From NCBI RefSeq assembly GCF_030462585.1, contig NZ_JASMRU010000012.1:84843-130483 (forward strand): DNA of 45,641 nt, in the 5' to 3' direction. A model generated the notes under the pieces. It saw nothing but the letters and a program-made list of their open reading frames with translations, had not been told where the DNA came from and did not search any database. This DNA is from Pseudomonas sp. CAN1 (GTDB taxonomy: Bacteria; Pseudomonadota; Gammaproteobacteria; Pseudomonadales; Pseudomonadaceae). The stretch's first letter is position 1. Each line of letters begins with the position of its first letter. Of this stretch, positions 36,615 through 45,520 are shown one piece after another. The position numbers and the translations under genes are program-made.

Positions 36615-38377
36615 CCGGCATCTGGCCGCATGTGCTGCACCCGTTGTGGCTGATCCTGCTGCTGCCGCTCGGCTGGCTGCTGTGGAAGCTCTGGCACCGC
36701 GAGCGCCGTGCCGGCCGCTGGCAACTGCTGCTGCCGCCGGCCTTCCATCCCTGGTTGCTGGCCGGCGGTGGCGGACGCCACGAGCGCCGGCCGTGGATCT
36801 TCCTCGGCATCGCCTGGCTGCTGGCCGTGCTCGCCCTGCTCGGTCCCAGTTGGGAGCAGGTGGAACAGCCAACCCTGGAGCGCAGCGACCCGCTGGTGGT
36901 GGTGCTGGAACTCACCCCGCAGATGCTCGCTACCGACCTCAAGCCGACGCGCCTGGAACAGGCCCGGCGCAAGCTGCTCGACCTGCTGCAGGCACGCAGC
37001 GACGCGCAGACCGCCATCGTCGTCTACGCCGGCAGCGCCCACACGCTGGTGCCGCTGTCCAATGATCTGGCCACCGCACGCAATCTCATCGACGCTCTGA
37101 AGCCGTCGATCATGCCCGAGCCCGGCCAACGCGCCGACCTCGCCGTCGCCCAGGCACGCCGCCTGCTGGAGAATGGCGCCGAGGGCAACGGCCGCATTCT
37201 GCTGATCACCAGCGCGCTGGACGCCCGCGAGCGCCAGGGCATCCGCCAGGCGCTCAAGGGCAAGGGCAAGGACCTGCTGCTGCTCGCCGTCGGCACCCCC
37301 GGCGGCGCACCCATCGCCCAGGAAGACGGCACCTTCCTCAAGGACGACCAGGGCAACATCCTCGTGCCGCGCCTCGACGAAGGTTCGCTGCGGGCTTTCG
37401 CCACCGACATGAACGGCCGCCTGCAGCGCCTGCGCGCCAACAGCAGCGACCTGCGCAACCTCGGCCTGCTCGACAGCACCCAGGGCCTGCAAGTCAGCGA
37501 AGAGGACGCCCTGTTGCGCCTGCAACGCTGGGCCGACCAGGGCTACTGGCTGCTGTTGCCGCTGCTCCTGCTGGCCGCCTGCGCCGGCCGCCGCGGCTGG
37601 CTGTTCAGCCTGCCACTGCTGTTGCCGCTGCTGTGGGCGCCACCGCAGGATGCCAACGCCTTCGAACTGAACGACCTCTGGCTGCGCCCCGACCAGCAGG
37701 GCCAGCGCCTGCTCGACGCCGGGCACCCCGCCGAAGCGGCCGAGCGCTTCGACGACTTCCGCTGGAAGGGCCTGGCGCTCTACCGCGCCGGTGACTACGT
37801 CGACGCCGCCCAGGCCTTCGCTCAGGGCGACGAGGCCGCCGACCACTACAACCGCGGCAACGCCCTGGCCCGGCAGAACGAGCTGGAAGCCGCCATCGAC
37901 GCCTACGACCAGGCGCTGGAGCGTAATCCCGAGCTGGTCGCCGCGCAGCGCAACAAGGCGCTGCTCGAAGACCTGCTGCGCCAGCGCAAGGACAACCCGA
38001 GCGGCAACGGCGAGGCGCAGCCGCCCCAGGAAAACCAGGACCCGGCGCAGAGCAGCGACCCGCAGGCCGCCAAGCCGCAGGACCAGCAGCACGACGAAGA
38101 GCACTCCAGCGAACGCGACTCGCAACCGGCCCCGGCGGCGAAGAATCCATCCCAGGAAGCCGACAAGCCGTCCGCCAGCAGTTCGCTCAGCCCACCGACC
38201 GAACGCGAAGCCGGGCAGGAACAGGAAACCAACCCGGAGGATGCCGGTCCACTGGGAGACGAGCGCCGTCAGGCCCTGGAACAGTGGCTGCGGCAGATTC
38301 CCGACGATCCGTCCGAGCTGTTGCGCCGCAAGTTCTGGTATCAGCAACAGCAGCAGCGCCAGGAACCGACCCCATGA
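36611..38377 (+). CDS. VWA and TPR protein (BatB/BatC-like fusion)
   Basis: 588 residues from the ATG of an ATGA overlap. Membrane helices at about 8-25 and 58-78, VWA domain about 90-290, a membrane helix at about 313-345, TPR repeats (about 395-455: ADHYNRGNALARQNELEAAI), then a Gln/Pro/Glu/Ser-rich disordered region and a short helical end. It fuses the BatB and BatC roles. The adhesion-site motif is degenerate: the first Asp-x-Ser-x-Ser is replaced by ELTPQ, so metal binding in the usual manner is doubtful. The TPR part probably faces the periplasm or cytoplasm as a docking arm. Confidence 0.9.
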   Translation: MTGIWPHVLHPLWLILLLPLGWLLWKLWHRERRAGRWQLLLPPAFHPWLLAGGGGRHERRPWIFLGIAWLLAVLALLGPSWEQVEQPTLERSDPLVVVLELTPQMLATDLKPTRLEQARRKLLDLLQARSDAQTAIVVYAGSAHTLVPLSNDLATARNLIDALKPSIMPEPGQRADLAVAQARRLLENGAEGNGRILLITSALDARERQGIRQALKGKGKDLLLLAVGTPGGAPIAQEDGTFLKDDQGNILVPRLDEGSLRAFATDMNGRLQRLRANSSDLRNLGLLDSTQGLQVSEEDALLRLQRWADQGYWLLLPLLLLAACAGRRGWLFSLPLLLPLLWAPPQDANAFELNDLWLRPDQQGQRLLDAGHPAEAAERFDDFRWKGLALYRAGDYVDAAQAFAQGDEAADHYNRGNALARQNELEAAIDAYDQALERNPELVAAQRNKALLEDLLRQRKDNPSGNGEAQPPQENQDPAQSSDPQAAKPQDQQHDEEHSSERDSQPAPAAKNPSQEADKPSASSSLSPPTEREAGQEQETNPEDAGPLGDERRQALEQWLRQIPDDPSELLRRKFWYQQQQQRQEPTP

Positions 38378-40020
38378 AAAGGCTGATCTGCCTGACCCTG
38401 CTCTGCCTCGCCGCCTTCCGCGCCGAGGCCAGCCTCACCGCCAGCGTCGACCGCGCGCGCCTGACCCAGGGCGAGAGCGTCGAGCTGACGCTGGAGTCCG
38501 ACGACCCGACGCTGTTCGGCAAGCCCGACCTCAAGCCGCTGGACGAGCACTTCGTGGTGCTCGGCACGCGCCAGGTCAACCGCCTGACCACCCTCAACGG
38601 CAAGTCCCAGGCCACCACCCGCTGGATCATCACCCTGCAGCCGCGCGACGAAGGCCAGGTGGACATCCCGCCGATCCACCTGGGCGGCAACGCCAGCGAA
38701 CCGATCAGCCTGGAAGTGCTCAAGGCCGAGGAAAGCACCGATGGGCAGAAGCTCGCCCCGGTGTTCATCGATGCCAGCGTCGACCGCGAAGAAACCTGGG
38801 TGCAGTCCCAGGTGATCCTCACCCTGCGTATCAATCACTCGGTATCGCTGTACGACGACAGCAGCCTGTCGCCGCTGCAGATGAACGACGCCCGCGTCGA
38901 GCAACTGGGCGCGCCGCGCACCTACGAGAAGGACATCAACGGCGTTCGCCACGGGGTGATCGAGGTGCGCTACGCGATCTTCCCGCAGAAGAGCGGCACC
39001 CTGGAAATCCCCGGCCAGACCTTCAACGCCACCCAGGTTGCCCAGAGCCGCAACAACGACTACAACCCCTTCGGTCCGCAGCCAGGCAAGCAGATTCGCG
39101 TGGTGTCGCCGAGCATCCCGCTGCAGGTCGACGCGAAACCCGCCGACTACCCCAAGGATGCGCCCTGGCTACCGGCGAGCGCGCTGAGCATCAGCGAAAC
39201 CTGGAGCCCGCAGCCCGAAGAAGCCAAGGCCGGCGAAGCGCTGACGCGCAACATCATGCTGCGCGTCGAAGGGCTTTCCAGCGCCCAGCTTCCGCCCTTG
39301 CCGATCACCCTGCCCGAAGGCCTGCGCCACTACCCCGACCAGCCGCAGCTGGCCAACGAGAGTGGCGACCAGGGCCTGATCGGCAGCCGCGAGGAACGCG
39401 AAGCGCTGATCGCCGACAAGGCCGGGCAGCTCGAACTGCCGCCGGTGGAAATCGTCTGGTGGAACACCCGCACCAGCCGTGTCGAACGCACCAGCCTGCC
39501 GGCGCGCACCCTACAGGTTGCGGCCAACCCGCAACTCGACGAACACACGGATACCCCGCCTGCACCGACGCAGGCCGACTCGACCGATAGTGCCCTGCTC
39601 TGGCCCTGGCAACTCGCCTGCGCGCTGCTCAGCCTGACCACCCTGCTCGGCTTCGGCCTCTGGTGGCGCGCGCGCAGCCAGCCGGCGGTGATCCGTGTGG
39701 CCCAGGCCGGGCCGAGCACCCGCACACTGCTCGACGAGCTGCGCCGCGCCTGCCAGGCCAACGACTCCCACGCCACCCGCCAGGCGCTGGACGCCTGGGC
39801 GCGCCAGCAACCGGAAACCCTGGCTGATATGGCGGCGCGCTTCGTGCCGCTGTCCGATGCGCTGGATGGCCTCAACGGCGCGCTCTACAGCGACAGCGAG
39901 GGCGGCCGCAACTGGCAGGGCGAAGACCTCTGGCGCGCCATCCGTACCCTCCCCGGCGCTGACCCGGATGCGCCGCCGGCCCCGGAAGCCAGCAGCCTGC
40001 CGCCGCTCTATCCACGCTGA
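38374..40020 (+). CDS. BatD-family protein
   Basis: 548 residues, starting at an ATGA overlap. A signal peptide (MKRLICLTLLCLAAFRAEA) precedes several immunoglobulin-like beta domains (about 22-400; EASLTASVDRARLTQGESVELTLES is the classic BatD start). A membrane helix lies at about 408-430 and a cytoplasmic helical domain of about 110 residues closes the protein. BatD is the large periplasmic member of MoxR/Bat complexes. It is the last gene of the operon; the gap to the next gene is 37 bases and holds a hairpin. Confidence 0.92.
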   Translation: MKRLICLTLLCLAAFRAEASLTASVDRARLTQGESVELTLESDDPTLFGKPDLKPLDEHFVVLGTRQVNRLTTLNGKSQATTRWIITLQPRDEGQVDIPPIHLGGNASEPISLEVLKAEESTDGQKLAPVFIDASVDREETWVQSQVILTLRINHSVSLYDDSSLSPLQMNDARVEQLGAPRTYEKDINGVRHGVIEVRYAIFPQKSGTLEIPGQTFNATQVAQSRNNDYNPFGPQPGKQIRVVSPSIPLQVDAKPADYPKDAPWLPASALSISETWSPQPEEAKAGEALTRNIMLRVEGLSSAQLPPLPITLPEGLRHYPDQPQLANESGDQGLIGSREEREALIADKAGQLELPPVEIVWWNTRTSRVERTSLPARTLQVAANPQLDEHTDTPPAPTQADSTDSALLWPWQLACALLSLTTLLGFGLWWRARSQPAVIRVAQAGPSTRTLLDELRRACQANDSHATRQALDAWARQQPETLADMAARFVPLSDALDGLNGALYSDSEGGRNWQGEDLWRAIRTLPGADPDAPPAPEASSLPPLYPR

Positions 40021-40030
40021 CAGCTATGCT

Positions 40031-40057
40031 GGAGGCATCCCCGCCAGAGGTGCCTCC
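40031..40057 (+). promoter_or_regulatory. Hairpin overlapping the leader of the hydrolase gene
   Basis: Arms GGAGGCA / TGCCTCC, with the right arm touching the ATG at 40058. The likely ribosome site AGAGG lies in the loop, and GGAGG in the left arm is paired. It could modulate translation or serve as a weak end to the Bat operon. Confidence 0.4.
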
Positions 40058-41155
40058 ATGCGTCTTCACCGGCTGATTCCGGCGATCGTCGCCAGCCTGT
40101 TGCTTTCCCCCCTGTTGCACGTCGCCCCGGTGGCAGCCGCCGATATCCTGCCGCCAACACAACCGTTGCAGGGGCCGGGCGGCTCGAACTACGCCCACGC
40201 CGATGTGCGCCAGTGGCACTTCGACGTCGAGGGCGACGAATACTGGGTCTTCACCCCGGACCGCCCCGCTCCCGCCAGCGCTCCGCTGATCGTCTTCACC
40301 CACGGCTGGAGCGTGATGCAGCCCGACCTCTACCGCGCCTGGATCGAACATATCGTCCGCCGCGGCGCGATCCTCATCTACCCGCGCTACCAGGCGACGC
40401 TGAAGACCCCGGCGGCCGACTTTCTGCCCAACGCCGCCGACTCGGTGCGCCGCGCCATCGCCGACCTGCAGGCGGGCAAGCTGGGGGTGAAACCGGAACT
40501 GGACCACGTAGCCTACGCCGGCCACTCCGCCGGCGGGCTGATCGCCAGCGGGCTGGCGGCCTCCTGGCAGCGGTTGGGCATCCCGCAACCGCGCGCGCTG
40601 ATGGCCGTGGAGCCGGGCAAGAGCAGCGGCCCGCGCTGGCGCCAGGTGCCGCTGGAACCGCTGGCGAACATCCCCGCCGGCACCCTGCTGCTGGCGGTCT
40701 GCGGCGACGAGGACGAACGCGTGGCCTGTGACGACGCCCGACGCATCTACAGCGAAAGCACCCAGGTTGCCCCGCGCGACAAGGACCTGCTCCTGCTGCG
40801 CAGCGACCGCCACGGCAGCCCGGCGCTACTGGCTAACCACGCCGCGCCCACCGCCCCGCGCTTCGACCCGCGCTATCCACCCAGCGACTCCACCAACTGG
40901 CTACTCAACCGCGTGCAGGAACGGGTGAAGCAGCGCCTCAAGCAGGGCCAGGCTTCGGCGCACAACGCCCTGGCCACCGACGCCATGGACTGGTACGGCC
41001 CGTGGAAACTGTTCGATGCGCTGTGCGACGCCGCCTTCTACGGCCAAGACCGCGACTACGCCCTGGGCGGCGGCCCGGCACAGCTGTCCATGGGGCGCTG
41101 GAGCGATGGGACGCCGGTGAAGGCGATTCAGCGGTTGTCCCAATCCGCCCCCTGA
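40058..41155 (+). CDS. Secreted alpha/beta hydrolase
   Basis: 365 residues from the ATG at 40058; the frame is open much further upstream only by overlap with batD. A signal peptide (about 1-29, ending PVAAAD) targets the periplasm. The nucleophile elbow is GHSAGG (AYAGHSAGGLIASG), with the preceding oxyanion region VFTHGWSVM. A late His in DRHGSPALLANH may complete the triad. It resembles chlorophyllase/PAF-acetylhydrolase-like esterases, but the substrate is not readable. It lies 37 bases after the Bat operon on the same strand. Confidence 0.85.
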   Translation: MRLHRLIPAIVASLLLSPLLHVAPVAAADILPPTQPLQGPGGSNYAHADVRQWHFDVEGDEYWVFTPDRPAPASAPLIVFTHGWSVMQPDLYRAWIEHIVRRGAILIYPRYQATLKTPAADFLPNAADSVRRAIADLQAGKLGVKPELDHVAYAGHSAGGLIASGLAASWQRLGIPQPRALMAVEPGKSSGPRWRQVPLEPLANIPAGTLLLAVCGDEDERVACDDARRIYSESTQVAPRDKDLLLLRSDRHGSPALLANHAAPTAPRFDPRYPPSDSTNWLLNRVQERVKQRLKQGQASAHNALATDAMDWYGPWKLFDALCDAAFYGQDRDYALGGGPAQLSMGRWSDGTPVKAIQRLSQSAP

Positions 41156-41174
41156 TGGTTCGGGCGCCTGGCGG

Positions 41175-41575
41175 GTTCGCGAGCAAGCTCGCTCCTACGA
41201 AGAGCCCAACCAATCCGGTTTTGACTTTGGCTTTGGCTCAAAGAGATTTCCAGAGAAATCTCCGCACGCGCCGACTGCCCCGTTCAGGAGGCCTCGTTGA
41301 AGCGGAGTTTCAGGGGTTGAGCGACATGGATGTCGCGAGAGCCGCGATGGGCCAGGGATGGCCCTTCGCGGCGTGCCCCTGAAACTTCGTTTCAACGAGG
41401 GTATTTTTCGCCTAAGCGAAAAACCGGATGTCCGGGGCAAGCCTTTTGGTTACTTTTCGGCGTTTGGAAAAGTAACTCGCCCGAGGGGGCGAAACAGGAA
41501 GTTCGTGCGCACGCCTAAGCGACGCAGGAACACCCAACAAGAAGCAAAAGCATCGCGGAGAAGCTCCGCTCCTAC
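41175..41575 (-). repeat. REP-bounded structured repeat, copy B
   Basis: The inverted second copy of the element at 26485-26999, without the nested insertion. Hairpins on the + strand: TTACTTTTC / GAAAAGTAA around loop GGCGTTTG (41450-41475), TTTTTCGC-CTAA-GCGAAAAA (41404-41423), and the cloverleaf. The cloverleaf has an outer stem 41292-41316 / 41376-41400 (about 25 pairs with few mismatches) and inner stems GCCGCGA / TCGCGGC and GGGCC / GGCCC. It also has the hairpin GCGACA / TGTCGC. REPs close both ends (41175-41198 and 41550-41575). Confidence 0.85.
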
Positions 41576-41619
41576 AAAAGTCCCAACATCGGAGCCAGCC
41601 AGCAAGGTCCAGAACTGAA

Positions 41620-42036
41620 TCAGCTACTGCTGCTCTCCATCACCGCCCCCTTGAACACATCATCCAGCGGCACCTGATATCCGATAGCCAGCCGATTGGT
41701 CTCATTGGCCATCGCCACCACCGCCATCAACTCGCCCAGCATGGCGTCATCCATCCCCGCCTTGCGCGCCGCCGCGCCGTGGGAACCGATGCAGTAATTG
41801 CAGTTGTTGGTCACGCTCACCGCGACGTAGATCAACTCCTTCACCAGCGGATCGAGCTGCCCCGGCCCCATCACTTCCTTGAGGCTCTCCCAGGTGCGCT
41901 TGAGCGTCTGCGGATGGTTGGCCAGAGCCTTCCAGAAGTTGTTCACCCAGTCGATCCTGCGGGTCACCATGATGTCGTCGTAGACGGCACGGACTTCGGG
42001 GCTGGCGTCGGCGTATTCGATGAGCTGGAAGGACAT
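41620..42036 (-). CDS. Carboxymuconolactone decarboxylase (AhpD-like) family protein
   Basis: 138 residues. The redox/AhpD-type motif is visible in NNCNYCIGSHGAAARKAG (Cys-x-x-Cys followed by His four residues later). The rest is all-helical, as in the family. Proteins with this CxxC motif act as alkylhydroperoxidases or peroxiredoxin-linked reductases rather than true decarboxylases. A strong AAGGAG precedes the ATG. It is divergent from a periplasmic cyclase-family hydrolase. Substrate unknown. Confidence 0.9.
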   Translation of the reverse strand: MSFQLIEYADASPEVRAVYDDIMVTRRIDWVNNFWKALANHPQTLKRTWESLKEVMGPGQLDPLVKELIYVAVSVTNNCNYCIGSHGAAARKAGMDDAMLGELMAVVAMANETNRLAIGYQVPLDDVFKGAVMESSSS

Positions 42037-42149
42037 GGAGACTCCTTACGAAATGGAATAAGAAAAGCAGAATTCAGAATTGGATGACCGGTCGAGCGAT
42101 GGAGAAAGATAAGGCGCTTTCTCCCATCCCCGTCAAGGAATCAGACCCC

Positions 42150-42947
42150 ATGCAACGCCTTCCCGCCCTGCTCTTCGCCGCCGCCCTGCTGCCTGCCGCG
42201 AGCCAGGCCGCCCAGCCCGGCCTGTGGGACACCTACGCCAGCCTCAAGCAGCACACCTTCGTCGACCTGACTCACTCGTTCGACAGCAACACCCCACACT
42301 GGAAAGGCTTCGAGCCCATGGGCCGCAAGACCCTCTACACCGTGGACAAGGACGGCTTCCAGGTGGAGCTGTACAGCCACGTCGGCCAATGGGGCACCCA
42401 CGTCGACCCGCCGGTGCACTTCCACAAGGGCCTGCGCAGCGTCGATCAGCTGGATGTGAAGGAGCAGTTCCTGCCGCTGGTGGTGTTCGATATCCATGAG
42501 CAGGTGGCGAAGAACCCCGACTACGTGCTGAGCCTGGCCGACGTGAAGGCCTGGGAAGCCAAGCACGGCCCGGTGCCGGAGGGCTCCTTTGCGGCGCTGC
42601 GCACCGACTGGGCCAAGCGCTGGCCAGACCAGGCGAAGATGCAGAACCAGGACGCCAAGGGCGTGGCGCGCTACCCGGGCTGGAGCAAGGAAGCGCTGGT
42701 GTACCTCTACGAGACGCGCAAGATCACCGCCTCCGGCCATGAGACCACCGACACCGATCCGGGTATCGCCACCAGCAAGGACGACTATTCGCTGGAGTCG
42801 TACATCCTCGGTACCAACCACTACCAGATCGAGCTGCTCGCCAACCTCGACAAGGTGCCCGAGGCCGGCGCGCTGGCGGTGGTGAGTTTCCCGAAGATTG
42901 CCGAAGGCACCGGCTTCCCGGCGCGGGTGTTTGCCATCCTGCCGTGA
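42150..42947 (+). CDS. Periplasmic cyclase-family metal-dependent hydrolase
   Basis: 265 residues from the ATG at 42150 (AAGGAA 10 bases upstream). It begins with a signal peptide (MQRLPALLFAAALLPAASQA); a start at 42084 would bury it. The family motif HxGTHxDxPxH appears as HVGQWGTHVDPPVHFH. Members include kynurenine formamidase and isatin hydrolase, manganese or zinc enzymes that hydrolyse amide or lactam bonds. The signal peptide is less usual and places this one in the periplasm. It is divergent from the AhpD-like gene. Confidence 0.88.
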   Translation: MQRLPALLFAAALLPAASQAAQPGLWDTYASLKQHTFVDLTHSFDSNTPHWKGFEPMGRKTLYTVDKDGFQVELYSHVGQWGTHVDPPVHFHKGLRSVDQLDVKEQFLPLVVFDIHEQVAKNPDYVLSLADVKAWEAKHGPVPEGSFAALRTDWAKRWPDQAKMQNQDAKGVARYPGWSKEALVYLYETRKITASGHETTDTDPGIATSKDDYSLESYILGTNHYQIELLANLDKVPEAGALAVVSFPKIAEGTGFPARVFAILP

Positions 42948-42976
42948 GTCACCGCAGGCCGGAGTGAAGTGAAACC

Positions 42977-43040
42977 GATCGCGGACAAAGTCCGCTCCTA
43001 CGCGGCATGAACGTGCGTAGGAGCGGACTCCGTCCGCGAT
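42977..43040. repeat. Inverted REP pair
   Basis: Two REPs in opposite orientation (42977-43002 and 43016-43040), each built around GCGGAC-N-GTCCGC and the GTAGGAGCGG end. This is a third REP variant in the window, between the cyclase-family gene and the exporter. Confidence 0.85.
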
Positions 43041-43077
43041 AGCTGCCCGGCGGCTCGGAACCCGACCCAAAGAGCAT

Positions 43078-43107
43078 AAAAAAACGCGGCCCGTGGGCCG
43101 CGTTTTT
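43078..43107. terminator. Bidirectional terminator after the RND exporter
   Basis: Perfect arms ACGCGGCCC / GGGCCGCGT flanked by a run of seven A and a run of five T. It lies 18 bases past the exporter stop and can also stop transcripts from the cyclase-family gene. Confidence 0.88.
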
Positions 43108-43124
43108 CATTACCAGAGCGTCGA

Positions 43125-45506
43125 TCAGTGAACCAGGATCGAAGCCTTCTTCTGACGCACCTTCTCCGGGTTGATCAGGAAGCGCGCCAGCGCCGGCAGC
43201 AGCCAGAGGGCGCCGAACATGTTCCAGAGGAGCATGAAGGTCAGCATCAGGCCCATGTCGGCCTGGAACTTGATCGCCGAGAAGATCCAGGTGGCGACGC
43301 CGATGGCCAGGCACAGACCGGTGAACAGCACCGCTTTACCGGTGGACTTCAGGGTCTCGTAGTAGGCCTCCTGCAGGGACAGGCCCTGGCGCAGGAAGGA
43401 CTCCAGGCGGGTGTAGATGTAGATGCCATAGTCCACGCCGATACCCACGCCCAGCGCGATCACCGGCAGGGTCGCGACCTTCACGCCGATGCCCAGGGTC
43501 GCCATCAGCGCGTTGCCCAGCACCGAGGTGAGGATCAGCGGCAGCACGATGCACAGGGTCGCGGCGAAGGAACGGAAGGTGATCAGGCACATCAGCGCAA
43601 CGCAGATGTACACCAGGATCAGGATGGTCAGTTCCGAGTGCTTGATCACGTCGTTGGTGGCGGCCTCGATACCGGCGTTACCGGCGGCGAGCTTGAACTT
43701 CAGGTCGTCCTTCTCGTTGGCCTTGGCGAAGTCCTGCACGACGGCCACGGCGCGGTCGAGGGTCTCGGCCTTGTGGTCGTTGAGGAACACCAGCAGGGGC
43801 GCCAGCGAGCAGTTGCTGTTGAACAGGCCTTCGGCGCGGCTGATGGAGTTGTTCAGCACGTCCTGGTTGCGCGACAGCGACTCCCACTTCAGGTTGCCTT
43901 CGTTCATGCCCTTGATCATCTGCTTGGAGACGGTGACCAGGGAGATGGCCGACTGCACGCCCTGGGTGTTCTCCAGGCGCCAGGCCAGCTCATCGATGGC
44001 AGACAGGGTCTTGTGGGTGGAGCAGCCTTCAGCCTGGGACGCCACCATCACCACCAGCACGTCGGAGCTGGTCGAGTAGTTGCGGATGATGAAGTCGTTG
44101 TCCAGGTTGTAGCGCGAGTCCGGACGCAGCTCCGGCGCACCCTGATCGAGGTCGCCGATCTTCAGGTGATGGCCCTGCCACATGCCGCCGGCGAACATCG
44201 CCAGGGCGATGACCACGGAGATCGGCGCCACCGACGGGCTGGCGAAGTTGGACAGCGCGCGCCAGAAGGGATGGTCGCGCACGGCGTCTTCCTTGCTGCG
44301 CTGCACCGCCTTCTTGCTGATGCCGATGTAGGAGATGGCGACCGGCAGCAGGATCAGGTTGGTGAACACGATCACCGCCACGCCGATGGACGCGCCGATG
44401 GCCAGTTCGCGGATCACGCCGATGTCGATCACCAGCAGGGTGATGAAGCCGACGGCGTCCGCGAGGATCGCGATCATGCCCGGCAGGAACAGCTGGCGGA
44501 AGGTCCGGCGGGCGGCCAGCAGCGGGGTTTCCGCGTCACTGGACTGCAGGGCGATACCGTTGATCTTCTGCACGCCGTGGGAAATACCGATGGCGAAGAT
44601 CAGGAACGGCACCAGCATCGAGTACGGGTCCAGCCCGAAGCCGATCAGGTGCAGGATGCCCAGCTGCCAGATCACCGCCACCAGGGTGGTGGACAGCACG
44701 GCGATGGTCGAGCGCACGCACTTGGTGAACCACAGCAGCAGCACCAGGGTGATGACGAAGCAGATGCCGAAGAAGCCGACCACCATCAGCAGGCCATCGA
44801 TCAGGTCACCGACCTTCTTGGCGAAGCCGGTGATGTGCACCTTCACATTGGGGTTCTGCAGCTGGTACTTGTCGCGGATCTTCTCTTCCAGTTCATGGGA
44901 GAACTGGCGGTAGTCCAGCTTCATCAGCTTGCCCTGGTCCTTCGGGTCCGGGTAGACCTCCAGCAGCGGCACGTCGACGATGCTCGACTTGAAGTTGTTG
45001 GCGACCAGGCGGCCGATCTGGCCGGACTTGAGCACGTTGTTGCGCAGCAGGTCCAGGGCCTTGGCGGAACCGTCGTAGGTCTGCGGGATCACCTCGCCAC
45101 CGGCGAAGCCTTCCTCGGTCACCTCGGTCCAGCGCACACTCGGGCTCCACAGCGACTTCATGCCGGAGCGATCGACGCCGGGGATGTAGAACACCTCGTC
45201 ATGGATCTGCCGCAGCGTCTCCATGTATTCCTTGGTGAAGATGTCGCCATTCACCGCTTCCACCGAGATGCGCACGGTGTTGCCGAGGTTGGCCAGGTCG
45301 TTGCGGTGCTCCAGCATGTTCTGGATGAACGGGTGCTGCAGCGGAATCATCTTCTCGAAGCTGGTGGACGGACGCACTTGCGTGGCCGACCAGGCGAGGA
45401 AGAGGGTCACCAGCAGGCACGTGATGATCACGAAGGGCCGGTGGGTAAAGATGATGCGTTCCAGGAAAGTCGCCTTGTCCTGTTGATGCTTGTTCAGAGC
45501 GTTCAT
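43125..45506 (-). CDS. RND/MMPL-family exporter
   Basis: 793 residues. Membrane helix at about 24-42, a large periplasmic loop (about 43-225), then a five-to-six-helix bundle (about 226-400; GISHGVQKINGIAL is the family segment), a second loop (about 430-610) and a second helix bundle ending near 785. This is the twofold MMPL/RND layout, shorter than HAE-type drug pumps, with no partner membrane-fusion gene in view. Such pumps move lipids, hopanoids or other hydrophobic molecules. It follows the end of a YCF48-like gene on the same strand, an order frequent in pseudomonads, so it is likely operonic. Confidence 0.9.
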   Translation of the reverse strand: MNALNKHQQDKATFLERIIFTHRPFVIITCLLVTLFLAWSATQVRPSTSFEKMIPLQHPFIQNMLEHRNDLANLGNTVRISVEAVNGDIFTKEYMETLRQIHDEVFYIPGVDRSGMKSLWSPSVRWTEVTEEGFAGGEVIPQTYDGSAKALDLLRNNVLKSGQIGRLVANNFKSSIVDVPLLEVYPDPKDQGKLMKLDYRQFSHELEEKIRDKYQLQNPNVKVHITGFAKKVGDLIDGLLMVVGFFGICFVITLVLLLWFTKCVRSTIAVLSTTLVAVIWQLGILHLIGFGLDPYSMLVPFLIFAIGISHGVQKINGIALQSSDAETPLLAARRTFRQLFLPGMIAILADAVGFITLLVIDIGVIRELAIGASIGVAVIVFTNLILLPVAISYIGISKKAVQRSKEDAVRDHPFWRALSNFASPSVAPISVVIALAMFAGGMWQGHHLKIGDLDQGAPELRPDSRYNLDNDFIIRNYSTSSDVLVVMVASQAEGCSTHKTLSAIDELAWRLENTQGVQSAISLVTVSKQMIKGMNEGNLKWESLSRNQDVLNNSISRAEGLFNSNCSLAPLLVFLNDHKAETLDRAVAVVQDFAKANEKDDLKFKLAAGNAGIEAATNDVIKHSELTILILVYICVALMCLITFRSFAATLCIVLPLILTSVLGNALMATLGIGVKVATLPVIALGVGIGVDYGIYIYTRLESFLRQGLSLQEAYYETLKSTGKAVLFTGLCLAIGVATWIFSAIKFQADMGLMLTFMLLWNMFGALWLLPALARFLINPEKVRQKKASILVH

Positions 45507-45520
45507 TGCGGCTCCCCGGC

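Noticed and set aside
41195-41618. Open frames of 62-126 codons in repeat copy B
   Set aside because: Same repeat DNA; no ribosome sites and frames are not conserved between copies.
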